Assembly: GCA_002436105.1 (NCBI GenBank)
Contig: DIXU01000007.1
Span: 305 to 18,154 of the forward strand
Length of the DNA stretch: 17,850 nt
From: Candidatus Aminicenantes bacterium UBA6072
Lineage (GTDB): Bacteria; Acidobacteriota; Aminicenantia; UBA2199
Direction of reading: 5' to 3'
How positions within the stretch are numbered: position 1 is the first letter of the stretch; each line of letters opens with the position of its first letter. Made by a program: the position numbers and the translations under genes. Below, piece by piece: positions 6,191-13,352 of the stretch. A model generated the notes under the pieces. The model was not told the origin of the DNA and made no database searches. It worked only from the letters and a program-made list of their open reading frames with translations.

Positions 6191-6948
6191 CAGCACCTCG
6201 TCAATATCTCGGGGCCGTCGTCGGTCAGGGCCACCGTATGCTCGTAATGGGCCGAGAGGCTGCCGTCGCCGGTAACGACCGTCCAGCCGTCGTCCAGCGT
6301 GCGCACCTGCCAGCCGCCGGCGTTGATCATCGGCTCGATGGCCAGCGTCATGCGGCTCTTCAGGCGCACGCCGCGCTTGCCGTCATAGTAGTTCAGCACC
6401 TGTGGATCCTCGTGCAGGCTGCGGCCGATGCCGTGGCCGGACAGGTCGCGCACCACGGAGAACCCCGCCCGGCTCACGCAGCCGTCGATGGCCCTGGCGA
6501 TGTCGCCCAGGTGGCCGCCGGGTCGCGCCGCCGCGATCCCCAGTTCCAGGGAACGCCGGCAGGTATCCATCAGCTCGCGGGCCTTGGGCGCGACCGCGCC
6601 CACGGCATAGGTGCGGGCGCCGTCGCCGTGGTAGCCGTCGTAGATGACGCCCACGTCGATGCCCACGATGTCGCCCTCGCGCAGCACGCGCCCGCTGGCG
6701 GGGATGCCGTGCACCACTTCCTCGTTGATCGAAGTGCACAGGCTGGCCGGGAAGGGGCGGGCGCCGCCGTAGCCCTTGAAGGCGGGGATGCCCTTGAGGG
6801 CGCGGATGCGCCCCTCGGCCCAGGCATCCAGCTCCAGGGTGGTCACGCCGGGACGGATCCTTGCCTCGATCTCAGCCAGGATCACGGCGACGATGCGGTT
6901 GGCCTGGCGCATCAGGTTGAGCTCATGATCGGTTTTGAGCGGGATCAT
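6190..6948 (-). CDS. map: Methionine aminopeptidase, type I
   Basis: This 252-residue metalloenzyme removes the N-terminal methionine from nascent proteins. All five metal ligands can be placed: D98, D109, H172, E205 and E236, matching E. coli D97, D108, H171, E204 and E235. The substrate-site histidine is H80. The start MIPLKTDHEL at 6948 lies in an ATGA overlap with adk. The start of infA shares one base with its TGA stop. There is no N-terminal SH3-like extension, so this is the short bacterial form. Confidence 0.97.
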   Translation of the reverse strand: MIPLKTDHELNLMRQANRIVAVILAEIEARIRPGVTTLELDAWAEGRIRALKGIPAFKGYGGARPFPASLCTSINEEVVHGIPASGRVLREGDIVGIDVGVIYDGYHGDGARTYAVGAVAPKARELMDTCRRSLELGIAAARPGGHLGDIARAIDGCVSRAGFSVVRDLSGHGIGRSLHEDPQVLNYYDGKRGVRLKSRMTLAIEPMINAGGWQVRTLDDGWTVVTGDGSLSAHYEHTVALTDDGPEILTRC

Positions 6949-7577
6949 GAGATCAGCCCCTTGACGCGGCCGTAGACGGGGGCCGCCGCCCCGCTGCCGT
7001 CGACGCGCGACAGCACTCCCCTGCGGTCGTAGTATTCGATCACCGGCAGGGTGCGCTCGGCATAGACGCGGAAGCGCTGGCGCACGGCCTGCTCGTTGTC
7101 GTCGCTGCGGCGCTCGACGACTCCGGCGCAGAGGTCGCAGACGCCCGCTGTTTTCGGCGGCTTGTTGCGCAGGTTGTAGATGGCGCCGCAATCGCGGCAG
7201 GTAAGGCGCGAGAGCAGGCGGTCGACCGCCTCGTCCTCCTCGACTTCGATGGCGATCGCCTTTTCGCTGGCGCAGGGGACGGCCGACAGCGCCTCGGCCT
7301 GGGCCAGGGTGCGCGGATAGCCGTCCATGACGTAGCCGCCATCCAGGTCGTCGCGCCCCAGGCGACGGCGCACCAGCTCGATGACCAGCTCGTCGGGTAC
7401 CAGGCCCCCGGATTCCATGTAGCCGCGGGCACGGCGCCCGTCGGAGCTGCCCAGCTCGATCTCGGCGCGCAGGATGTCCCCGGTGGAGATGCGGGCATAG
7501 CCGAAATCACGCTGGATGAACTCGCCCATGGTCCCCTTGCCGGAGCCGGGTGCGCCGAACAGGATGAAACGCTTCAT
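6945..7577 (-). CDS. adk: Adenylate kinase with zinc-type lid
   Basis: This 210-residue enzyme interconverts ATP + AMP and 2 ADP in the cytoplasm. The P-loop GAPGSGKGT is at residues 8-16, the AMP-site motif DGYPRT at 85-90 and the RRSDD catalytic arginine motif at 156-160. The lid carries four cysteines (C127, C130, C147, C150), the zinc-binding arrangement of many Gram-positive and thermophile enzymes. Position 17, usually glutamine after the P-loop (GTQ), is methionine. Its ATG overlaps secY by 4 nt (ATGA) and its stop overlaps map by 4 nt. Confidence 0.97.
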   Translation of the reverse strand: MKRFILFGAPGSGKGTMGEFIQRDFGYARISTGDILRAEIELGSSDGRRARGYMESGGLVPDELVIELVRRRLGRDDLDGGYVMDGYPRTLAQAEALSAVPCASEKAIAIEVEEDEAVDRLLSRLTCRDCGAIYNLRNKPPKTAGVCDLCAGVVERRSDDNEQAVRQRFRVYAERTLPVIEYYDRRGVLSRVDGSGAAAPVYGRVKGLIS

Positions 7578-8953
7578 CCGCGCCGCCCGCGTATGCGCCC
7601 TTTGCGCGAGAAGGAGTCGTAGTTGCGCATGGTCAGCTGGGCCTCGATCTGCTGCACCGTATCCATGGCCACGCCGACCACGATGAGGATCGACGTGCCA
7701 CCGAAGTAGAACTGCACGTTGAAGCCCTCGTAGAACCAGCGCGGCAGGTTGGCCTCCAGGAAATCACCGACAAAAGGCAGGGCGCCGACCTTGAAGCCGG
7801 TCAGCAGGAATTCGGGCAGCAGGGCCACCAGCGCCAGGTAGATGGCGCCGATGAAAGTCAGCTTGGAGAGCACGCCGTCGATGTAATCGGTGGTGTTCTT
7901 GCCCGGGCGGATGCCGGGGATGAAGCCGCCGTATTTCTGCACGTTGTCGGAGACGTCCTTGGGATTGAAGATGATGGAGATGTAAAAGTAGGTGAAGAAG
8001 ATGATCGAGACGATGTAGAGCAGGGTGTACAGCGGCATGCCGAACTGCAGCTGGCCGGTGATCTTCTGGGCGATGGGATGCTTGATGAACTGCAGGATGG
8101 TGGCCGGGAAGGTGATGACCGAGGAGGCGAAAATGATGGGGATGACGCCGCCGGTGTTGACCTTCAGGGGCAGGTAGGTGCTCTGGCCGCCCATCATCTT
8201 GCGGCCCTGGATGCGCTTGGCGTAGGTGATGGGAATGCGCCGTTGCCCCATTTCCACGTAACAGATGAAGGCGATGACCCCCACGATCAGGACCAGGATG
8301 AAGATCAGCTTCAGCGGGCTCATGTCCCCCGTGCGCAGCCCCTCCATCGTCTTGCCGACGCCCGGGACCAGGCCGACGACGATGCCGGCGAAGATGATCA
8401 GCGAAATGCCGTTGCCGATGCCGCGCTCCGAGATCTGCTCGCCCAGCCACATGATGAACATGGTGCCGGTGGTCAGGGTCAGGATGGTCAGCAGGCGGAA
8501 GCCCCAGCCGGGATTGAGTACGACCGGGATGCCGTTGGGATTCATGTTCTCCAGGCCGACGGCGATGCCGCCGCCCTGGATGAGGCAGATCAGCACGGTG
8601 CCGTAGCGCGTGTACTGGGTGATCTTTTTCTTGCCCAGCTCGCCTTCCTTGGAAATGCGCTCCAGGTAGGGCCAGACCACCTGCAGCAGCTGCAGGATGA
8701 TCGAGGAGCTGATGTAGGGCATGACGCCCAGGGCGAAGATGGTCATGCGCGATATGTTGTTTCCCGAGAACATGTCCATGAAGCCGAAGAACGACCCCTG
8801 CAGGGCCTCGAAGAACTGGCGCAGGGCGTCGGCGTTGAGGCCGGGGGTCATGATCTGCGAGCCCATGCGGTAGACGGCCAGCAGCAAAAGGGTGAAGATG
8901 ACGCGCTTGCGCAGCTCGGGGATGGCGAAAATGTTGCGGATGAAGCGGATCAA
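7574..8953 (-). CDS. secY: Protein translocase subunit SecY (TTG start)
   Basis: This 459-residue integral membrane protein is the channel-forming subunit of the Sec translocon. Ten hydrophobic segments are expected and the main family motifs are present: GVMPYISSSIILQLL, GQRRIPITYAKRIQGRK, FNPKDVSDNVQKYGGFIPGIRPG, and AMDTVQQIEAQLTMRNY at the end. The reading frame is blocked by a TGA two codons upstream of TTG at 8953, and the next in-frame ATG is far inside. TTG therefore must be the start; AAGGAG is 7 nt upstream. It overlaps rplO by 4 nt (TTGA) and adk by 4 nt (ATGA). Confidence 0.97.
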   Translation of the reverse strand: MIRFIRNIFAIPELRKRVIFTLLLLAVYRMGSQIMTPGLNADALRQFFEALQGSFFGFMDMFSGNNISRMTIFALGVMPYISSSIILQLLQVVWPYLERISKEGELGKKKITQYTRYGTVLICLIQGGGIAVGLENMNPNGIPVVLNPGWGFRLLTILTLTTGTMFIMWLGEQISERGIGNGISLIIFAGIVVGLVPGVGKTMEGLRTGDMSPLKLIFILVLIVGVIAFICYVEMGQRRIPITYAKRIQGRKMMGGQSTYLPLKVNTGGVIPIIFASSVITFPATILQFIKHPIAQKITGQLQFGMPLYTLLYIVSIIFFTYFYISIIFNPKDVSDNVQKYGGFIPGIRPGKNTTDYIDGVLSKLTFIGAIYLALVALLPEFLLTGFKVGALPFVGDFLEANLPRWFYEGFNVQFYFGGTSILIVVGVAMDTVQQIEAQLTMRNYDSFSRKGRIRGRRG

Positions 8954-9405
8954 GTTTCATCTCCTTGGCAGACGACGGCCTCGCCGCCCGCCTTCTGGAT
9001 CATCGCCACGGCGGTCTTGGAGAACTTGTGCGCCTGGATCTTCATCTTGCGCGTCAGGCCGCCGTCGGCCAGGACCTTGATGGCCAGGTTGGGCCGGCGC
9101 GCCAGGTTCTTCTCGAAGTAGTCCGCGATCCTGACTTCGTCCAGCCCGCACTTGTCCAGCTCGCCCAGGTTGACGATGTTGAACTCGCGGCGGAAGATAT
9201 TGGTGAAGCCGCGCTTGGGCAGCCGGCGCACCAGGGGCATCTGGCCGCCCTCGAAGCCGCGGCTGTGGCTGTAGCCGGAACGGGACTTCTGGCCGTTGCT
9301 GCCGCGGCCGGCGGTGACGCCGTACCCCGAGCCGGGACCGCGCCCCACGCGCTTGCGCTTGCGCACCGCGCCCTTGGCGGGCTTAAGGTTACTGAGACTG
9401 ATCAT
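8950..9405 (-). CDS. rplO: 50S ribosomal protein L15
   Basis: This 151-residue protein is L15, a late-assembly 50S protein. It starts MISLSNLKPAKGAVRKRKR and has the glycine-rich family segment VGRGPGSGYGVTAGRGSNGQ, then GFEGGQMPLVRRLPKRGF. The C-terminal domain (about 85-145) includes IKVLADGGLTRKMKI. The ATG at 9405 sits 17 nt inside rpmD with GAGGAGG 6 nt upstream. The stop codon TGA is part of a TTGA overlap with secY. Confidence 0.97.
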   Translation of the reverse strand: MISLSNLKPAKGAVRKRKRVGRGPGSGYGVTAGRGSNGQKSRSGYSHSRGFEGGQMPLVRRLPKRGFTNIFRREFNIVNLGELDKCGLDEVRIADYFEKNLARRPNLAIKVLADGGLTRKMKIQAHKFSKTAVAMIQKAGGEAVVCQGDET

Positions 9406-9610
9406 TGCCGACCTCCTCGACCTGGAGCATGAAATCGATCTTGCGGATCATGCCGAGTATCTCCGGCCTCTTCTCGCGGACGACCACCGAGTTGATCTTG
9501 CGCAGACCCAGGCCCTTGACGGTGGCCTGCTGCCGGTCCGAGCGGCCGATGAGGCTCTTGACCAGCTTTATGCGGATCTTGGGATACTCCGCCTTCTTCT
9601 TTACTGCCAT
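9389..9610 (-). CDS. rpmD: 50S ribosomal protein L30
   Basis: This 73-residue protein is L30, a small 50S protein. The conserved core occupies about residues 10-66, with IRIKLVKSLIGR, ATVKGLGLRKINS and GMIRKIDFMLQVEE. Bacterial L30 is usually about 60 residues. The extra length is a lysine-rich N-terminus and a short tail (VGNDQSQ). The tail overlaps rplO by 17 nt. The ATG at 9610 lies inside rpsE, with AGGAGG 4-5 nt upstream. Confidence 0.95.
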   Translation of the reverse strand: MAVKKKAEYPKIRIKLVKSLIGRSDRQQATVKGLGLRKINSVVVREKRPEILGMIRKIDFMLQVEEVGNDQSQ

Positions 9611-10101
9611 GATTCCTCCTTGCTCTTGCCTCTCTTGCTGGCGAAGGTGTCGGGATGCAGGAACTTCTGCAGTCCGCTCATGGTGGCGCGGGCCACGGTG
9701 ATCGAGTTCTTGCTGTTCAGGATCTTGGTCAGGATGTTCTTCACCCCGGCCAGCTCCATGATCACCCGTACCGAGCCGCCGGCGATGACACCGGTTCCGG
9801 GGGAGGCGGGCCGCATGACCACCTTGGAGCCGCCGAAGGAACCGACCTTGAAGTACGGGATCGTCTCATTGATGATGGGCACCTTGACCAGGTTCTTCTT
9901 GGCGTCGGCCACGGCCTTCTTGATGGCCAGGGGCACTTCGCGGGCCTTGCCCTTGCCCAGGCCCACCTGGCCGTTCTTGTCCCCGACCACCACGGCCGCG
10001 GAGAAGCGGAGGTTCTTGCCGCCCTTGACGACCTTGGTCACGCGGCGGATGGAGATCACTTCTTCCTGGAACGGATCATTGCTTTCCATGTAATGCTGCA
10101 C
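9601..10101 (-). CDS. rpsE: 30S ribosomal protein S5
   Basis: This 166-residue protein is S5, involved in decoding fidelity and the mRNA entry channel. The core motifs are RFSAAVVVGDKNGQVGLGKG (32-51), KAREVPLAIKKA, and the C-terminal GTGVIAGGSVRVIMELAGVK. I chose the GTG at 10101 because AAGGAG lies 7 nt upstream of it. The ATG four codons later (10089) would be 19 nt from that site. The 3' end overlaps rpmD by 10 nt. Confidence 0.96.
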   Translation of the reverse strand: MQHYMESNDPFQEEVISIRRVTKVVKGGKNLRFSAAVVVGDKNGQVGLGKGKAREVPLAIKKAVADAKKNLVKVPIINETIPYFKVGSFGGSKVVMRPASPGTGVIAGGSVRVIMELAGVKNILTKILNSKNSITVARATMSGLQKFLHPDTFASKRGKSKEESWQ

Positions 10102-10112
10102 GTTGGTTCTCC

Positions 10113-10487
10113 TTAAAAACGGATGCCCTTTTCGCGGGCGGCGTCGCTGAAGACCTTGACCCGGCCGGCATAGTTGTAGACGTTGCGGTCGAAGACGACC
10201 GCGGTGATCTTCTTCTCTTTCAGGCGCTCGGCGATGGTCTCACCCAGGAGCTTGGCCGCCTCCTTGTCCTTGGCGCTTTTCAGCTGGCCCTTCAGCTCCT
10301 TCTCCAGGGTCGAGGCGCAGAGCAGCACCTGGTGGCTGGCATCGTCGATCACCTGGGTGTAGAGGTACTTGTTGCTCTTGACCATGATCAGGCGCGGCCG
10401 CTCCGGCGTGCCGCTCAGCGTGGCGCGGATGGCGCGGCGCACGCGCTGGCGCTTGACCTTCTTGATGACGTATTTGGCTTTGATCAT
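10113..10487 (-). CDS. rplR: 50S ribosomal protein L18
   Basis: This 124-residue protein is L18, which carries 5S rRNA into the 50S subunit together with L5. The family pattern is clear: a basic N-terminus (KVKRQRVRRAIRATLSGTPERPRL), then SNKYLYTQVIDD, and the C-terminal block ITAVVFDRNVYNYAGRVKVFSDAARE. The ATG at 10487 comes one base after the rplF stop, and its GGAG site lies within the rplF end, so coupling is likely. The gap to rpsE is 11 nt. Confidence 0.97.
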   Translation of the reverse strand: MIKAKYVIKKVKRQRVRRAIRATLSGTPERPRLIMVKSNKYLYTQVIDDASHQVLLCASTLEKELKGQLKSAKDKEAAKLLGETIAERLKEKKITAVVFDRNVYNYAGRVKVFSDAAREKGIRF

Positions 10488-10488
10488 A

Positions 10489-11022
10489 TTACACTCCCGC
10501 TGCCTTTCTGACCTTCTGGCGCAGCACCTGGCCCTGCAGGCGGATGCCTTTCAGCTTGTAGGGCTCCACCGGCCGCAGGCTCTGGATGTTGACGCAGGTC
10601 TGGCCCAGCAGCTGCTTGTCGTGCGAGAACAGGGTGAAGCTGCCCGGGTTTTCCTGGGTGACGGTGACGCCGGCGGGCAGCTTGAAGTCGACCGGGTGCG
10701 AATGACCCACCTGCAGGTTGATGACGTCGCCCTTGACCGTGGAGCGCCAGCCCTTGCCGACGATCTCGATCTTGCGCGAGAACTGCTTGGATACGCCGAC
10801 GACGGCGTTGCGCACCAGGCTCCAGGTCAGCCCCTGCAGGGCCTTGAAGGAGTCGTCGCGGCGGGCGACGTGGATGTGGGCTCCCTCCACCTTGACCTCG
10901 ATGCCCTCGGGGATCGGCACGGCCAGCTCGCCCTTGGGGCCCTTGACCTTGACCTGGGCGCCCTGCACCTGGACGGTGACGCCCTGCTCACACACGACGG
11001 GTTTGGATGCGAGTCGCGACAT
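10489..11022 (-). CDS. rplF: 50S ribosomal protein L6
   Basis: This 177-residue protein is L6, near the sarcin-ricin loop and factor-binding site. The start MSRLASKPV lies 8 nt after rpsH, with an AGGAGG-like site in between. The two-domain L6 pattern is seen, with VKGPKGEL (27-34) in the first domain and the C-terminal block RPVEPYKLKGIRLQG. The consensus in that block is EPYKGKGIR, so a glycine has become leucine. The stop is one base before the rplR start. Confidence 0.97.
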   Translation of the reverse strand: MSRLASKPVVCEQGVTVQVQGAQVKVKGPKGELAVPIPEGIEVKVEGAHIHVARRDDSFKALQGLTWSLVRNAVVGVSKQFSRKIEIVGKGWRSTVKGDVINLQVGHSHPVDFKLPAGVTVTQENPGSFTLFSHDKQLLGQTCVNIQSLRPVEPYKLKGIRLQGQVLRQKVRKAAGV

Positions 11023-11030
11023 GGTGCCTC

Positions 11031-11429
11031 CTACCAGACGTGCAGGAGCACTTCGCCGCCGATGCCGCGCTTCTGGCACTCGGCGCCGGTGACGATTCCC
11101 TGCGACGTGGAGATGACCGCGATGCCCAGGCCGTCGAGGACCTTGGGGATGGCTCCCGACTGGGCGAAGACGCGGCATCCGGGCTTGGAGATGCGCTTCA
11201 GCCCTTCGATGACGTTGCGCTTGCGGCTACTGTACTTCAATTCGATGAAAAGCTGGGCGGGCACCTTGGCCTTTTCGACGCGGAAGTTGGCGATGTAGCC
11301 TTCCGCGCGCAGGATCTTGGCGATCTCCAGCTTGGTGTTCGACAGCGGGATGGCCACGTCCCGCTTTTCCGCCATGATGGCGTTCCTCATGCGGGTCAGC
11401 ATATCGGCTATGGGGTCTGTATGTGCCAT
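11031..11429 (-). CDS. rpsH: 30S ribosomal protein S8
   Basis: This 132-residue protein is S8, a primary binder of helix 21 of 16S rRNA and, in E. coli, the translational repressor of the spc operon. The start MAHTDPIADMLTRMRNA is the family consensus. The C-terminal half has RNVIEGLKRISKPG, and the end GGEVLLHVW is a normal S8 terminus. The ATG at 11429 lies 9 nt after rpsN, and the stop is 8 nt before rplF. I did not identify an S8-binding mimic in the mRNA. Confidence 0.98.
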   Translation of the reverse strand: MAHTDPIADMLTRMRNAIMAEKRDVAIPLSNTKLEIAKILRAEGYIANFRVEKAKVPAQLFIELKYSSRKRNVIEGLKRISKPGCRVFAQSGAIPKVLDGLGIAVISTSQGIVTGAECQKRGIGGEVLLHVW

Positions 11430-11438
11430 GTGTTCTCC

Positions 11439-11624
11439 TTACCAGGATGCCTTGGTCACACCCGGGATTTCGCCTTTCAGGGACAGCTCCCGGAAGCAGA
11501 GGCGGCACAGCTCGAACTTGCGGTAGACCGCGCGCGGGCGGCCGCAGAGCCGGCAGCGCGTCCGGTAGCGGATCTTATACTTTTTTTTCTTCAACTCCCT
11601 GACTTCAGATGATAGTTTTGCCAC
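11439..11624 (-). CDS. rpsN: 30S ribosomal protein S14, zinc-binding type Z
   Basis: This is a 61-residue short S14 with a GTG start at 11624. Reading from an ATG further up would add 14 residues overlapping rplE. The GTG start gives the exact length of type Z S14 proteins and has AGGAGG about 5 nt upstream. S14 is a late-assembly head protein. The zinc site is C24-x2-C27 and C40-x2-C43, within the strongly conserved block GRPRAVYRKFELCRLCFREL. It ends KASW, as is usual. Confidence 0.97.
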   Translation of the reverse strand: MAKLSSEVRELKKKKYKIRYRTRCRLCGRPRAVYRKFELCRLCFRELSLKGEIPGVTKASW

Positions 11625-11637
11625 CTGTTCCTCCTGT

Positions 11638-12174
11638 TTATTTGAACGGCACGCCGAGGCGCGCAAGCAGCGCCATGCTGTCCGCGTTGTTCCGGGCCGA
11701 CGTGACGAAGGTGATCGACATGCCCTTGGGCTTCTCGACCTTGCTGAAGTTGATCTCGGGGAAGACCAGCTGGTCCTTCATGGCGATGGTGTAGTTGCCG
11801 CGGCCGTCGAAGGACTTCCTGGACATGCCGCGGAAATCCTTGATGCGCGGGATGACGATGGAGACGAAGCGGTCCATGAAATCGTACATGCGCTCGCCGC
11901 GCAGCGTGACCGTGGCCGCCACCGGCTGGCCGGCGCGCAGGCGGAACGAGGCGATCGACTTCTTGGCCCGGCGCATCGAGGGCTTCTGCCCGGTGATGGC
12001 GCCCAGCTCCTCCATGACCTTGTCCAGCACCTTGATGTTCTGTGTGGCCTCGCCCACGCCGGCGTTGACCACGATCTTCTCCAGGCGCGGAACCATCATG
12101 ACGTTTTCCATTTTCAGTTCCTGCATCAGGGCCGGAGTGATCTCCTTCCTGTATCGTTCATAGAGTCGGTTCAT
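11638..12174 (-). CDS. rplE: 50S ribosomal protein L5
   Basis: This 178-residue protein is L5, which binds 5S rRNA and contacts S13 across the subunit bridge. It begins MNRLYERYRKEITPALMQE and carries the family motifs VPRLEKIVVNAGVGEA (about 29-44), TGQKPSMRRAKKSIASFRLR and RIKDFRGMSRKSFDGRGNY. The ATG at 12174 follows the rplX stop by 9 nt, and the AGGAG site overlaps that stop codon. The TAA stop is 13 nt before the rpsN start. Confidence 0.98.
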   Translation of the reverse strand: MNRLYERYRKEITPALMQELKMENVMMVPRLEKIVVNAGVGEATQNIKVLDKVMEELGAITGQKPSMRRAKKSIASFRLRAGQPVAATVTLRGERMYDFMDRFVSIVIPRIKDFRGMSRKSFDGRGNYTIAMKDQLVFPEINFSKVEKPKGMSITFVTSARNNADSMALLARLGVPFK

Positions 12175-12183
12175 GGTTCTCTC

Positions 12184-12510
12184 CTAGTCCAGCACGACGC
12201 CGCACTTGCGGCAGACGCGCTGCTTGCCGGCGCCGCTGCTTTTGTAGCCCACGCGCACGCCCTTCTCGCACTCCTTGCAGTAATACATGACCTTGTTGAT
12301 GGGGATGGCCCCCTCGCGCTCGACGATGCCGCCCTTGATGTTCTTCTGCGGGTTGGGGCGCACGTATTCCTTGACCAGGTGGATCTTCTCGACCACCACC
12401 CGATTCTTCTCGGCGACGATGCGCAGGATCTTGCCGGTCTTCTTGCGGTCCTGGCGCCGGCCGCTCTTGACGATCACCGGATCGTTCTTCTTCAGCTTGA
12501 ATTTCGTCAT
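12184..12510 (-). CDS. rplX: 50S ribosomal protein L24 with zinc ribbon
   Basis: This 108-residue protein is L24, an assembly initiator near the tunnel exit. The N-terminal KOW region is recognisable (DPVIVKSG ... KTGKILRI, residues 10-31). The loop reads SGRRQDRKKTG where the consensus is close to SGKDKGKxG, which appears to be about two residues longer and lacks the central glycine. The C-terminal part has two CxxC pairs (C78, C81, C100, C103) that could bind zinc, as in many bacterial L24 proteins. A GAGGTGAT ribosome binding site inside the rplN end serves its ATG. Confidence 0.96.
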   Translation of the reverse strand: MTKFKLKKNDPVIVKSGRRQDRKKTGKILRIVAEKNRVVVEKIHLVKEYVRPNPQKNIKGGIVEREGAIPINKVMYYCKECEKGVRVGYKSSGAGKQRVCRKCGVVLD

Positions 12511-12879
12511 TTAGATCACCTCGGGTGCTAGGGACACGATCTTCATGAACTTCTTCTCGCGCAGCTCCCTGGCCACGGGGCCGAAAACGCGCGTGCCGAC
12601 GGGCTCGTTGGCCTTGTCGATGATCACGGCGGCGTTGTCGGAGAAGCGGATGTAGGAGCCGTCCTTGCGCCGGCTTTCCTTGCGCGTGCGCACGATGACG
12701 GCGCGGATGACGTCGCCCTTCTTGATCTTGGCGTTGGGCTCGGCCAGCTTCACCGTGCCGACGAAGACATCGCCGATGCGGGCGATCTTGCCCACGTCGC
12801 CGCCCACGGCGCGGATGAACATGACCTCTTTGGCCCCGGAGTTGTCGGCGACTTTAAGCCTTGTCTGCATCTGTATCAT
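12511..12879 (-). CDS. rplN: 50S ribosomal protein L14
   Basis: This 122-residue protein is L14, which forms an intersubunit bridge with 16S rRNA and binds L19. It is the first gene of the spc block. The start MIQMQTRLKVADNSGAK is the family consensus, so the ATG at 12879 is firm even though it lies 26 nt inside rpsQ. GAGG is 6 nt upstream of it. The motifs RKDGSYIRFSDNAAVIID and GTRVFGPVARELRE are present. The stop at 12511 abuts the rplX ATG with no gap. Confidence 0.98.
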   Translation of the reverse strand: MIQMQTRLKVADNSGAKEVMFIRAVGGDVGKIARIGDVFVGTVKLAEPNAKIKKGDVIRAVIVRTRKESRRKDGSYIRFSDNAAVIIDKANEPVGTRVFGPVARELREKKFMKIVSLAPEVI

Positions 12880-13162
12880 TGGGCACCTCGATCTTCTGCG
12901 TCACCGGGGTCACGTGGATCACCAGCCAGCGCTTCCTCTTGCTCAAGGGGCGCACCGGCTGGATGGTGACGATGTCGCCCGGCCGGCACTTCCTGGCCTC
13001 GTCATGGGCCAGAAAGGTCGTTTTCTTCTTGATGGTCTTCCCGTACTCGGCGTGCTGGATGACCCGCTCCACGCTGACGGTCACGGTCTTTTCGGCCTTG
13101 GCCGTCACGACCACGCCCTGCAGCGTGCGCTTACCCTTTTCTTGTTTCTGCTTCGTTTCCAT
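12854..13162 (-). CDS. rpsQ: 30S ribosomal protein S17
   Basis: This 102-residue protein is S17, a primary 16S rRNA binder of OB-fold type. The family core runs from about residue 13 (RTLQGVVVTAKAEKTVTV) through YGKTIKKKTTFLAHDEARKCRPGDIV to RPLSKRKRWLV. It is longer than the usual 80-90 residues because of a lysine-rich N-terminal extension and an acidic tail. The ATG at 13162 is the only plausible start: GAGG lies 7 nt before it, inside rpmC. This gives a 32-nt overlap with rpmC; the 3' end overlaps rplN by 26 nt. Confidence 0.96.
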   Translation of the reverse strand: METKQKQEKGKRTLQGVVVTAKAEKTVTVSVERVIQHAEYGKTIKKKTTFLAHDEARKCRPGDIVTIQPVRPLSKRKRWLVIHVTPVTQKIEVPNDTDADKA

Positions 13163-13352
13163 TGTGCGACCTCATTTCCTTCAGTATGGTCATGTACTTG
13201 GCGATATCCCTCTTGGTCTGGCGGATCTTGTAGGGATTTTCCGCCTGTCCCAGGGTTTTCTGGAACTTCTGCTTGAACAGCTTGTCCTTCAGCTCGGAGA
13301 GCTTGCTCTCGATCTCGTTCGCCCCCATGGCGCGGATATCCTTGGTTTTCAT
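13131..13352 (-). CDS. rpmC: 50S ribosomal protein L29
   Basis: This 73-residue protein is L29, a two-helix protein next to L23 at the tunnel exit. The family motifs are ELKDKLFKQKFQKTLGQAENPYKI in the first half and RDIAKYMTIL in the second. At 73 residues it is a little longer than many L29 proteins, through a hydrophilic tail (SHNGNEAETRKG). That tail is the part that overlaps the beginning of rpsQ by 32 nt in another frame. It starts in an ATGA overlap with rplP. Confidence 0.96.
   Translation of the reverse strand: MKTKDIRAMGANEIESKLSELKDKLFKQKFQKTLGQAENPYKIRQTKRDIAKYMTILKEMRSHNGNEAETRKG

Noticed and set aside
6190..7191. Longer start for map
   Set aside because: An 81-residue extension would overlap adk in another frame. 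The ATGA start at 6948 fits family length and metal-ligand positions.
7764..8960. A minus-strand open frame starting MKLDPLHPQ just upstream of SecY
   Set aside because: It is out of frame with SecY and gives histidine- and proline-rich sequence, a shift product. The ATG also lies directly against the ribosome binding site.
11439..11666. Longer start for rpsN
   Set aside because: It would overlap rplE and give 75 residues. The GTG start gives the standard 61 residues with a strong ribosome binding site.
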